Source: an uncultured Muribaculaceae bacterium
GTDB taxonomy: Bacteria; Bacteroidota; Bacteroidia; Bacteroidales; Muribaculaceae
NCBI GenBank assembly: GCA_910584365.1
Contig: CAJUAF010000004.1
Location: forward strand, 1 to 64,000
Direction of reading: 5' to 3'
Length of the DNA: 64,000 nt
The position numbers were made by a program, and so were the translations under genes. Below, one piece after another: positions 56,925 to 64,000 of the stretch (positions within the stretch are counted from its first letter, which is position 1; every line of letters starts with the position of its first letter). The notes under the pieces were generated by a model. It made no database searches and was not told the DNA's origin. It worked only from the letters and a program-made list of their open reading frames with translations.

Positions 56925-59081
56925 TTAATCCTCGGTATTCTTTTCAGCGTATTCTTTGAGAAGTTTATCCTGAACATCGCCGGGCGTAAGTTCGTAGCCG
57001 GCGAATTTCATTGTGAAAGAGGAGCGGCCACCGGTGATGGAACTCAGAGCGGTGGAGTAGCTCGACATCTCTTTCAGAGGCACTTTGGCGGAAATCTTCT
57101 CGAAGCCGTTTTCGGATGACATACCCATGATGATGGCGCGACGTCCCTGGAGGTCGCTCATCACATCACCCATCACGTCGGCGGGAACCATCACGTCAAC
57201 ATCATAGACCGGTTCCAGCACCTTCGGATTGGCATTGCGGAACGCTTCCGAGAAAGCGTTGCGGGCGGCCAGGCGGAAGGAGATTTCATTGGAGTCAACC
57301 GGGTGCATCTTGCCGTCGTAGATACAGACGCGGACATCGCGGGCGTATGAACCCGTCAGAGGGCCCTGTTCCATACGGTCCATAAGACCCTTGACGATAG
57401 CAGGGATGAAGCGGGCATCGATAGCGCCGCCGACGATACAGTTGTGTACCACCAGCTTGCCGCCCCACTGCAGAGGTATCTCCTGGGTGTCGCGTACACT
57501 CATCTTGTATTCCTGATTACCAAAACGGTAAGTGTCGGGCAGAGGAGCGTCCTCGCTGTAAGGCTCTATTATCAGATGTACTTCACCGAACTGGCCGGCG
57601 CCTCCGGACTGCTTCTTGTGGCGGTAGTCGGCGCGGGCGGCTTTGGTAATTGTCTCGCGATAGGGAATCTTCGGTTCCTCGAAGATGATGGGGAGTTTGT
57701 CGTTGTTCTCCACGCGCCACTTGAGTGTGCGGAGATGGAATTCGCCCTGCCCCTTGAGAAGGACCTGCTTGAGTTCCTTGGACTGCTCCACAACCCACGT
57801 GGGATCTTCCTCATGCATACGGGTGAGGATACCGGCGAGTTTCTCGGCATCGCTTTCCGTAACGGGACGGATGGCGCGCTGATACTTGGGAGCGGGATAT
57901 TTGATGAAGTCGAACGCGATTTCACAACCCTTCTCGTCGAGGGTATTGCCTGTGCGGACATCCTTGAGCTTGACGGTGGCGCCGATATCGCCGGCACAAA
58001 GCTTGTCGACCGGAGTCTTGATCTGACCGCACACGCAGAAAATCTGGGCCAGTCGCTCCTTGCCTCCGCGGGTAATGTTGTCGAGATCCACGCCGGCGGT
58101 AAGAGTTCCGGACATGACCTTGAAATACTGTACCTCACCGATATGCGGCTCAACGGTGGTTTTGAACATGAAAATGCTCAGCGGGCCGTTGCTGTCGGGC
58201 TTCACCTCGTTGCCTTCGGTGTCGACGGGAGCGGGCATATCCTCTACGAACGGGACGACGTTGCCGAGGAACTCCATCATACGTCGCACACCCATGTCCT
58301 TGAGGGCGCTGACACAGAATACAGGATATATCGAGCGATCCACCAGACCTTTACGGATACCTTCACGCATCTCGTCCTCTGTCAGGTGTCCCTGGTCGAA
58401 GAACTTCTCCATGAGGGTCTCGTCGTTTTCGGCGGCAGCTTCGACAAGAGCCTGATGCAGCTCCTGAGCCTTCTCCATCTCCTCCGCGGGAATATCCTCG
58501 ATTACGGGTACACCTCCATCGGGTCCCCATGAATATTTCTTCATCAGCAGCACGTCGATCATGGCGTTGAAGCCAGGGCCGCAGGAAAGGGGATACTGGA
58601 TAGGTACCACGCGCGGACCGAAGATTTCCTTCATCTGTTCGATGACATTGTCGTAATCGGCCTTCTCGCCGTCGAGCTGGTTCATGGCGAAGATAACCGG
58701 CTTCTTCAGTGAGGCGGTTGTACGGAAGATATTCTGTGTGCCGACCTCGACACCATACTGTGCGTCGATTACGATAACGCCTGTATCGGTGACATTGAGG
58801 GCGGTGATGGCATTGCCTACGAAGTCGTCTGCTCCCGGGCAGTCGATCACGTTGAGTTTCTTATTGAGGAATTCCGCGTAGAAAACAGTCGAGAATACGG
58901 AATAGCCGTACTCTTTTTCAACGGGGAAATAATCGGAAACGGTGTTTTTGGCATCAACGGTGCCGCGGCGTTTTATTACTCCACACTCGTAAAGCATAGC
59001 TTCCGCGAGTGTGGTTTTCCCAGAGCCCTTGCTGCCGAGCAAGGAGATGTTTTTGATTTCGTTAGTTTGATAAACCTTCAT
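56925..59081 (-). CDS. EF-G2-like elongation factor paralogue lacking the catalytic histidine
   Basis: An elongation factor G paralogue of 718 residues. The P-loop is GSKGSGKTT (16-24). In switch II the canonical Asp-Thr-Pro-Gly-His is replaced by DCPGADDF (80-87), so the GTPase histidine is Ala84. The switch I region KEYGYSVFST has lost the Arg-Gly-Ile-Thr motif, and the guanine motif reads NQLD (134-137). Domains II to V are complete, ending with LQGRRAIIMGM and GGRSSFTMKFAGYELTP. Bacteroides thetaiotaomicron EF-G2, an EF-G paralogue reported to lack GTPase activity, is the likely relative. It is divergent from lon; both share a 15-bp repeat in the region between. It is a separate gene from the housekeeping fusA, not in this window. 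Confidence 0.9.
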   Translation of the reverse strand: MKVYQTNEIKNISLLGSKGSGKTTLAEAMLYECGVIKRRGTVDAKNTVSDYFPVEKEYGYSVFSTVFYAEFLNKKLNVIDCPGADDFVGNAITALNVTDTGVIVIDAQYGVEVGTQNIFRTTASLKKPVIFAMNQLDGEKADYDNVIEQMKEIFGPRVVPIQYPLSCGPGFNAMIDVLLMKKYSWGPDGGVPVIEDIPAEEMEKAQELHQALVEAAAENDETLMEKFFDQGHLTEDEMREGIRKGLVDRSIYPVFCVSALKDMGVRRMMEFLGNVVPFVEDMPAPVDTEGNEVKPDSNGPLSIFMFKTTVEPHIGEVQYFKVMSGTLTAGVDLDNITRGGKERLAQIFCVCGQIKTPVDKLCAGDIGATVKLKDVRTGNTLDEKGCEIAFDFIKYPAPKYQRAIRPVTESDAEKLAGILTRMHEEDPTWVVEQSKELKQVLLKGQGEFHLRTLKWRVENNDKLPIIFEEPKIPYRETITKAARADYRHKKQSGGAGQFGEVHLIIEPYSEDAPLPDTYRFGNQEYKMSVRDTQEIPLQWGGKLVVHNCIVGGAIDARFIPAIVKGLMDRMEQGPLTGSYARDVRVCIYDGKMHPVDSNEISFRLAARNAFSEAFRNANPKVLEPVYDVDVMVPADVMGDVMSDLQGRRAIIMGMSSENGFEKISAKVPLKEMSSYSTALSSITGGRSSFTMKFAGYELTPGDVQDKLLKEYAEKNTED

Positions 59082-59113
59082 GGTAATCAGGTATTATGTG
59101 AGGTAAGAATTAT

Positions 59114-59128
59114 TTTCGGCCTAAATTT
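59114..59128. repeat. Direct repeat copy 1 between EF-G2 and lon
   Basis: TTTCGGCCTAAATTT, identical to the copy at 59197-59211, on the EF-G2 side of the 226-bp divergent region. Confidence 0.8.
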
Positions 59129-59196
59129 AGTAAGATTTATCGGCATGACAATGAAATTTGATATGTTTCACAACACATTTTCACATACAATCGCCA

Positions 59197-59211
59197 TTTC
59201 GGCCTAAATTT
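59197..59211. repeat. Direct repeat copy 2 overlapping the lon -33 box
   Basis: Second copy of TTTCGGCCTAAATTT, 83 bp from the first, its end covering the -33 TTTG of the lon promoter. It lies in a local palindrome with GGCC flanks (59201-59215). Confidence 0.8.
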
Positions 59212-59240
59212 GGCCAGTCACCGGATTTTTCGTAACTTTG
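59209..59240 (+). promoter_or_regulatory. lon promoter
   Basis: TTTG (59209-59212), 20 bp, then TAACTTTG (59233-59240). It gives a leader of about 60 nt and is a near-perfect consensus fit. Confidence 0.85.
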
Positions 59241-59307
59241 CAGTCGGTTTTTCAGACCCCTGGGGGTGCGGACTCCTCCCCTCCCGATATTTCCCTCCGT
59301 TTCACCG

Positions 59308-61698
59308 ATGAAAAAAGAACCCAAAATAATAACGATGGGGCGCATCGACCTGACCCATAGCGGCGAATACTCCGCTCCGGACACCGCTTCGCTCCCCGTG
59401 CTGGCCACCCGTAACCTTGTGTTGTTTCCCGGTGTAGCCATTCCGATTGCCCTTATCCGTCCCTCCTCGCTGGAAATTGCCCGCAAGGCCGAAGAGCAGA
59501 AAATCACAATCGGGCTATGCTGCCAGATGGACACCCGTACCGAAAATCCGTCGACTCCAGCCGACGTGGCCCCTTATGGCGTTTTCGTCGAAGTTCTCCA
59601 GATTTTCGAACTCCCCGACGGCACCAAATCCGCCTTTCTCAGGGCTACCGGAAAATTCAAGGTCAAGGGACAGGCCGACATCCCCTCGATGCCGGGTTCG
59701 ATGCTGAATCTGACCGTCAGCAAGGTTGCGGAAAGCAAGACGGGTAGCCCCGCGACTTTCAGTATGCTTGCCGAACTGATTCAAAAGGCATACAAGGATT
59801 TCTGTCACCGCACGGATTCAGACAATATCCAGGCTCTCAACATCGAAACCCTCGGCAATCCCGTTGACATCATCAACACGATTGCCACCCACTTCCCCGC
59901 TCCCCCCGAAAAGAAAATGGAACTGCTGGGAATTTACCGCACAATCAACCGCGGGGAGGAACTGTTGCGGCTTATCGAAGGGGAACTGCAGAAACTCTCC
60001 CTGGCCAGTGATATTATGGAACGCGCGCGCGAGGAACTCACCCAGGAACAGCGCGAGGTCTTCATGCGTCGCCAGATGGAAGTCATGCAACGTGAACTTT
60101 ACGGCGACATAGACGACGTAGAGAAACTCACCGCGCAAGCCGATGAAAAGAAACTACCGAAAGCGGCCCGCGAGGCGTTCGACAAGGGAATCGCCCAGCT
60201 GCGTCGCGTCAACCCCTCCGCACCCGACTATTCGGTAATCTACAATTACCTGACTACGATTCTCGACCTCCCCTGGAACGATGAATCTCCCCTGAACAAT
60301 TCGCTTCCCCAGGCCCGCGAAATTCTGGAGCAGGACCATTTCGGGATGACGAAGGTAAAGGAACGCATTGTGGAGCAGGTGGCCGTAGCGATGGCCAATC
60401 CCGAGGGGAAAGCCCCGATTCTCTGCCTTGTCGGCGCTCCGGGCGTAGGTAAGACCTCCCTTGGGGTCTCGGTGGCCAAAGCTCTCGGAAGGGAATACCA
60501 GCGTGTATCGCTCGGTGGAGTCTCCGACGAAGCGGAAATCCGCGGACACCGCCGCACCTACATCGGGGCGATGCCCGGACGCATCATCGACGCCCTGCGC
60601 CGCGCCGGAAAATCCAATCCCCTGCTGCTGCTCGACGAAATCGACAAACTCTCCCGCGATGTAAAGGGAGATCCCTCTTCGGCGCTGCTGGAAGTCCTCG
60701 ATCCGGAACAGAACTGCAAGTTCCATGACAACTTCGTGGATATCGACTTCGATCTGTCGAAAGTGATGTTCATCGCGACTGCCAACAGCCTCGACACGAT
60801 TCCGCGCCCCCTGCTGGACCGCATGGAGGTGGTTGAAGTGCCTGGATATCTTCTTGAGGAAAAGATCGAAATCGCCCGGCGCCACTTGCTCCCGCGAGTG
60901 GAAAAGGCCGTAGGTTTCCCCGAAGGAGAACTCTCATTCTCGAAGGAAGCGCTGACCGCACTGATCGAAAGCTATACCTCGGAAAGCGGTGTGCGCCAGC
61001 TTGAAAAAGCATTGTCATCGGTGGCGCGCAAACTCCTTGTAAAGAAAATGTCCGGCGAGAATCCCTCGCTTTCCGTCACCTCTGCCCGGGAAGTCACCGC
61101 GCTGCTCGGACCGGAGAAATTCACGCCCCAGCGCTACGAGACCGCCCATGTTCCGGGCATAGTCACCGGCCTGGCCTGGACTCCTCACGGCGGCGAGATT
61201 CTTTTCATCGAATCCTCCCTTGCCAAAGGTAAAGGGGAAAAACTTGTGCTTACCGGAAATCTCGGCGATGTGATGAAAGAATCCGCCACCATCGCCCTCC
61301 AGTATGTCCGTTCCCATGCCGAAGAACTCTCGGTTCCCATCGAGATTTTCGAGCAGAACACCCTTCATATCCATGTTCCGGAAGGGGCAGTTCCCAAAGA
61401 CGGCCCCTCGGCGGGAATCACTATGGCCGTTTCAATCGCCTCCACCCTTACCGGACGCCTTGTACGGCCGAAGATAGCCATGACCGGCGAAATCACCCTG
61501 CGCGGCCGCGTACTTCCCGTCGGCGGCATAAAGGAAAAAATCCTGGCAGCCAAGCGTGCGGGAATCACTGACATAATCATGTGTCGGGAAAACCGCCGTG
61601 ACATCGAGGCCATCGAACCGGCATACGTTGAAGGACTTGAATTCCACTTTGTCGACACCGTCAGCGAAGTTCTGGAAATAGCCCTGCTGCCTGCTTAA
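59308..61698 (+). CDS. lon: ATP-dependent protease La
   Basis: An ATP-dependent serine protease that degrades misfolded and regulatory proteins. The 796-residue enzyme has the N-terminal LON substrate domain (LPVLATRNLVLFPGVAIPIAL), the AAA+ part with Walker A GAPGVGKTS and VSLGGVSDEAEIRGHRRTYIGAMPG, and the protease domain with the Ser-Lys dyad Ser701 (PKDGPSAG) and Lys744 (GGIKEK). The ATG at 59308 was chosen; 14 more residues upstream are open but fit the family less well. It is divergent from EF-G2. Confidence 0.96.
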   Translation: MKKEPKIITMGRIDLTHSGEYSAPDTASLPVLATRNLVLFPGVAIPIALIRPSSLEIARKAEEQKITIGLCCQMDTRTENPSTPADVAPYGVFVEVLQIFELPDGTKSAFLRATGKFKVKGQADIPSMPGSMLNLTVSKVAESKTGSPATFSMLAELIQKAYKDFCHRTDSDNIQALNIETLGNPVDIINTIATHFPAPPEKKMELLGIYRTINRGEELLRLIEGELQKLSLASDIMERAREELTQEQREVFMRRQMEVMQRELYGDIDDVEKLTAQADEKKLPKAAREAFDKGIAQLRRVNPSAPDYSVIYNYLTTILDLPWNDESPLNNSLPQAREILEQDHFGMTKVKERIVEQVAVAMANPEGKAPILCLVGAPGVGKTSLGVSVAKALGREYQRVSLGGVSDEAEIRGHRRTYIGAMPGRIIDALRRAGKSNPLLLLDEIDKLSRDVKGDPSSALLEVLDPEQNCKFHDNFVDIDFDLSKVMFIATANSLDTIPRPLLDRMEVVEVPGYLLEEKIEIARRHLLPRVEKAVGFPEGELSFSKEALTALIESYTSESGVRQLEKALSSVARKLLVKKMSGENPSLSVTSAREVTALLGPEKFTPQRYETAHVPGIVTGLAWTPHGGEILFIESSLAKGKGEKLVLTGNLGDVMKESATIALQYVRSHAEELSVPIEIFEQNTLHIHVPEGAVPKDGPSAGITMAVSIASTLTGRLVRPKIAMTGEITLRGRVLPVGGIKEKILAAKRAGITDIIMCRENRRDIEAIEPAYVEGLEFHFVDTVSEVLEIALLPA

Positions 61699-61736
61699 TT
61701 CCCTATCGGGACGCATCAACTGCAATCCTGCGCGGA

Positions 61737-63833
61737 TCAGTGCATACGTTTCAGAAGATTATAGGAGGGAACCACGCCCAGTTCTCCGGCCTTTGACAGA
61801 TTGGCCGCCCCCTCGGCGCGGTTACCGAGCTGGAAGTAGACATAGGCCAGATTATAATAAGCTTCACCGAAGTCAGGCTTTATTTCCAGCGCCTTGCGAT
61901 AGGCGGCCAGGGCGGAAGTGAGATCACCGAGTTCCACCAGGGCGTTGGCCTTGTTATAATGGGCGAAAGCCATGCGGGGCGACAGGTCCGCGGCGCGGTC
62001 AAAGTCCGAGATTATCTTCCTCAGCTCGATTTTCATGTCCGGACGGCTGTTAGAACCGACCGGGATCTGCCGGCGTCCGTCTGACGCCGGAGCGGAGGAC
62101 GCAGCTGCCTGAGGTCCCGATGCCTGGAGCATATCATACTGAGCCACCCCACGCTGAAAATAAGCCAGGGCGAAATCCGGAGTGAGGGCTATGGCGCGGT
62201 CCAGGTCAGCGATTGCCGCCGGATAGTTGCGCAATGTCATATAATCCATGGCTCTCCCGAAGAAATCTATTGACCGCGGCTCATGTTCGGTCAGGAACTT
62301 GTTGTAATTCTCCACCGAAAGGAAATGACGGTCAAGCAGTCCCTCGTCCGAGGGAGTCAGACCCCGGTTCCCGACCATCACAAGGAACGGAAGCATACGG
62401 GTGGCGTTCAGGTCGTCCACCTCCTTGATATAACTGCGGGCATCTGTGGCGGTATTGGTTGAAGAAGAATAATATCCCAGAGCAAACATCGGTTCGAGGG
62501 AAATGCGCCGGTCGCGGTCCTGCACACGGCCGCGGATTCCCTGACTGACGAAATCCTGCTGGAGGTCGACGTCGTTGTCGATAGTGCGCAGGGCGATGAA
62601 CCGCCGCGCCACTGATTCAGGGGACAGATCGGCGGAGTCGTTCCCCGCAGGCGATCCCTCAGCGTCATTTCCAGTGGCCGCCCCGGAACTGGCGCCCCTA
62701 TCCTCAGCCGGAATTCCTTCCGCGGGAAGCGCTCGGGCGATAGCCAGCGCCTTTTTGTAGTCGGTCTCTGCCTGGACCATCTTGCCCTGGCGCCGGTAAA
62801 TGTCGGAGCGCATATACAGGGCCTCGGGCAGCCGCGGGAAACGCTCTATCAGGCGATTCACATCCTCGAGCGCTTTGCCGTAATTACGCGTGTCGGAATA
62901 AAGGAGGGCGCGGTTGTAGAGAGCGCGGTAATCCTCCGGTTCCAGCTCCAGCACCCGGGTGAAATCCCTGATGGCACGGTCATTGTCGCGACTTTCCATT
63001 CTGAGAAGAGCGCGGTTATAGATGGCTGCGGAATTAAGCGGGTCAACCTGCACGGCATAGTCATAGTCGGCCATCGCTCCGAAATAATCGTCGCGGTTAT
63101 AGCGCAGGTAAGCGCGGTTGACATACAGGTCAGCTTCTTTCGGCTCCAGGCGGATAGCCTCCGAGATATCCGCTTCCGCTTTCTCATACCCCTCGCGGGA
63201 GGCCATCAGCAGAGAAGCGCGGATTACGTATGCGTTCGGTAGCTTGTTGTTCAGTTCAAGAGCTTTGTCGAGATCGGCCAGGGCCGCTACGGTGTCGGCC
63301 TTCTCCACCAGCAACCGGGCGCGCCCCACGTAGGCGTTGGCGTAGCCGGGATGCTCGGCGATAAGATTGTCGAACGCCCGACGGGCGCTGTCGGTCTCAT
63401 GGAGCTGCTGGAGGGCGATAGCCTTGTTGAACATCAGGTTGCGGTTATTGGGCAGCAGACGTTCAGCATGGTCATAATCCTCCACGGCTCCGCGGAAGTT
63501 GCCCTGATTCTGACGGGCCACACCCCTGACCTCATAGACCTCCGGAATAAACGGATTACGCTCTATCGCGGCAGAGGCATCCGCCTCGGCTCCGCTGAAA
63601 TCCTCGAGATTCAGTTTCGCGACAGCCCTGAAAAAATATGGCTGCGCCAGATAAGGTTTCGCTGCAATCGCGCGGTTAAAGTATTGGATGGAAAGCACAT
63701 AATCATCGAAATAGAGCGCATTCTGCCCTACTTTCACTATCTGCTCGGCGTTGATCTGCGCCCTCGCCTGAACAGCGCCGAGCAACAGTACCAACAAAAT
63801 TATTATCCTGATTTTAAAAATTTGCTTCTTCAC
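61737..63833 (-). CDS. Exported tetratricopeptide repeat protein
   Basis: A 698-residue protein with a signal segment (KIRIIILLVLLLGAVQARAQ) and about twelve TPR motifs (for example ALYFDDYVLSIQYFNRAIAA and DYRALYNRALLYSDTRNYGK). A Gly/Ala/Ser-rich linker near residues 375-405 and a second one near 590 break the array. TPRs make protein scaffolds, so a role in assembling an envelope complex is possible; no partner is shown. The start is a GTG at 63833, four bases after its -7 box (63838-63845), so the mRNA may be leaderless. It converges with lon. Confidence 0.85.
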   Translation of the reverse strand: MKKQIFKIRIIILLVLLLGAVQARAQINAEQIVKVGQNALYFDDYVLSIQYFNRAIAAKPYLAQPYFFRAVAKLNLEDFSGAEADASAAIERNPFIPEVYEVRGVARQNQGNFRGAVEDYDHAERLLPNNRNLMFNKAIALQQLHETDSARRAFDNLIAEHPGYANAYVGRARLLVEKADTVAALADLDKALELNNKLPNAYVIRASLLMASREGYEKAEADISEAIRLEPKEADLYVNRAYLRYNRDDYFGAMADYDYAVQVDPLNSAAIYNRALLRMESRDNDRAIRDFTRVLELEPEDYRALYNRALLYSDTRNYGKALEDVNRLIERFPRLPEALYMRSDIYRRQGKMVQAETDYKKALAIARALPAEGIPAEDRGASSGAATGNDAEGSPAGNDSADLSPESVARRFIALRTIDNDVDLQQDFVSQGIRGRVQDRDRRISLEPMFALGYYSSSTNTATDARSYIKEVDDLNATRMLPFLVMVGNRGLTPSDEGLLDRHFLSVENYNKFLTEHEPRSIDFFGRAMDYMTLRNYPAAIADLDRAIALTPDFALAYFQRGVAQYDMLQASGPQAAASSAPASDGRRQIPVGSNSRPDMKIELRKIISDFDRAADLSPRMAFAHYNKANALVELGDLTSALAAYRKALEIKPDFGEAYYNLAYVYFQLGNRAEGAANLSKAGELGVVPSYNLLKRMH

Positions 63834-63837
63834 ACGA

Positions 63838-63845
63838 CAAATTTA
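63838..63845 (-). promoter_or_regulatory. -7 box of the TPR protein gene
   Basis: TAAATTTG on the minus strand, ending four bases before the GTG start, as in the tgt promoter. Confidence 0.6.
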
Positions 63846-63867
63846 CGAAATCCCGGGAAATTTTCAC

Positions 63868-63875
63868 TAATTTTG
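63868..63875 (+). promoter_or_regulatory. -7 box of the partial gene at the window end
   Basis: TAATTTTG, 18 nt before the ATG at 63894. Divergent from the TPR gene. Confidence 0.6.
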
Positions 63876-63893
63876 TAGCTTAAAAGGCAATAT

Positions 63894-64000
63894 ATGGAAG
63901 AAATAAAGGGTAAGTGGCTCACCTATCCCTCGGAAAGCACCGGGAGCGGCCGCACAATCATAGTCACCACGCGCACTGACATCGACAAGTTCCGCGCCAA
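63894..64000 (+). CDS. Unnamed protein, N-terminal 35 residues (cut by window edge)
   Basis: An ATG frame reading MEEIKGKWLTYPSESTGSG, then RTIIVTTRTDIDKFRA, open to the end of the window. The Trp, Tyr-Pro and alternating beta residues (TIIVTTRTDID) recall the DUF695 type, but the fragment is too short to be sure. The -7 box at 63868-63875 supports the start. Confidence 0.55.
   Translation, partial: MEEIKGKWLTYPSESTGSGRTIIVTTRTDIDKFRA

Noticed and set aside
1..64000. tRNA, rRNA, CRISPR array, prophage or defence island
   Set aside because: No tRNA-like T-loop sequence, no regularly spaced repeats, and no phage, integrase or restriction genes were found on reading either strand.

Overview
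This window is a chromosomal segment of a Bacteroidales bacterium, most likely a member of the Muribaculaceae (family placement is inference). The basis is: Bacteroidetes-type promoters (TTTG, about 20 bp, then TAnnTTTG) in front of many genes; a type III glutamine synthetase; the DapF/DapL lysine branch; a PorQ homologue; a ribosomal protein S16 with an Ala/Glu-rich tail; an EF-G2 paralogue; and an unusually GC-rich composition for Bacteroidales. Both ends cut genes (thrS on the left, an unnamed gene on the right). I saw no tRNA, rRNA, CRISPR array, prophage or complete insertion sequence.

Left part (1-15762, all minus strand): threonyl-tRNA synthetase start; a three-gene glycan cluster (WbsX-like protein and two family 2 glycosyltransferases); S16; a large secreted GEVED-type protein with a type IX-like C-terminal domain; a membrane TPR/AraC regulator; an acyltransferase (plsC); a pyrB-flavin reductase-glyA operon without pyrI; and an LptF/LptG permease with tRNA-guanine transglycosylase.

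Middle part (15855-41039, plus strand): two rhomboids and an EEP phosphatase; an M3 peptidase lipoprotein; a small HTH protein; an outer-membrane barrel; dapF-dapL; type III glutamine synthetase and a long PurF-like amidotransferase; porQ-cmk-ispH-exonuclease-lipoprotein; nhaA; a glycosyltransferase-GtrA-flavoprotein operon; an HU/SPOR protein; and a nitroreductase-DUF2520-kdsC-maf operon.

Right part (41054-64000, mixed strands): mutL, an orphan ATP-grasp protein, rlmD, ppdK, then a low-GC island of about 2.4 kb (about 48.76-51.2 kb). The island holds an OxyR-like LysR regulator divergent from a NapH-type polyferredoxin and a small ferredoxin, plus two unrecognised ORFs. It is followed by udk-lptB, mlaE-mlaF, L-serine dehydratase, a secreted protein of unknown function, an EF-G2 paralogue divergent from lon, and a long TPR protein.

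Most genes are housekeeping. The observations most worth following are the OxyR-like/polyferredoxin island, the EF-G2 paralogue lacking the GTPase histidine and the direct repeat it shares with the lon promoter, a Tgt with a changed zinc site, a MutL without the endonuclease motif, the missing pyrI, an IS3-end-like palindrome between convergent genes, and the orphan ATP-grasp protein.
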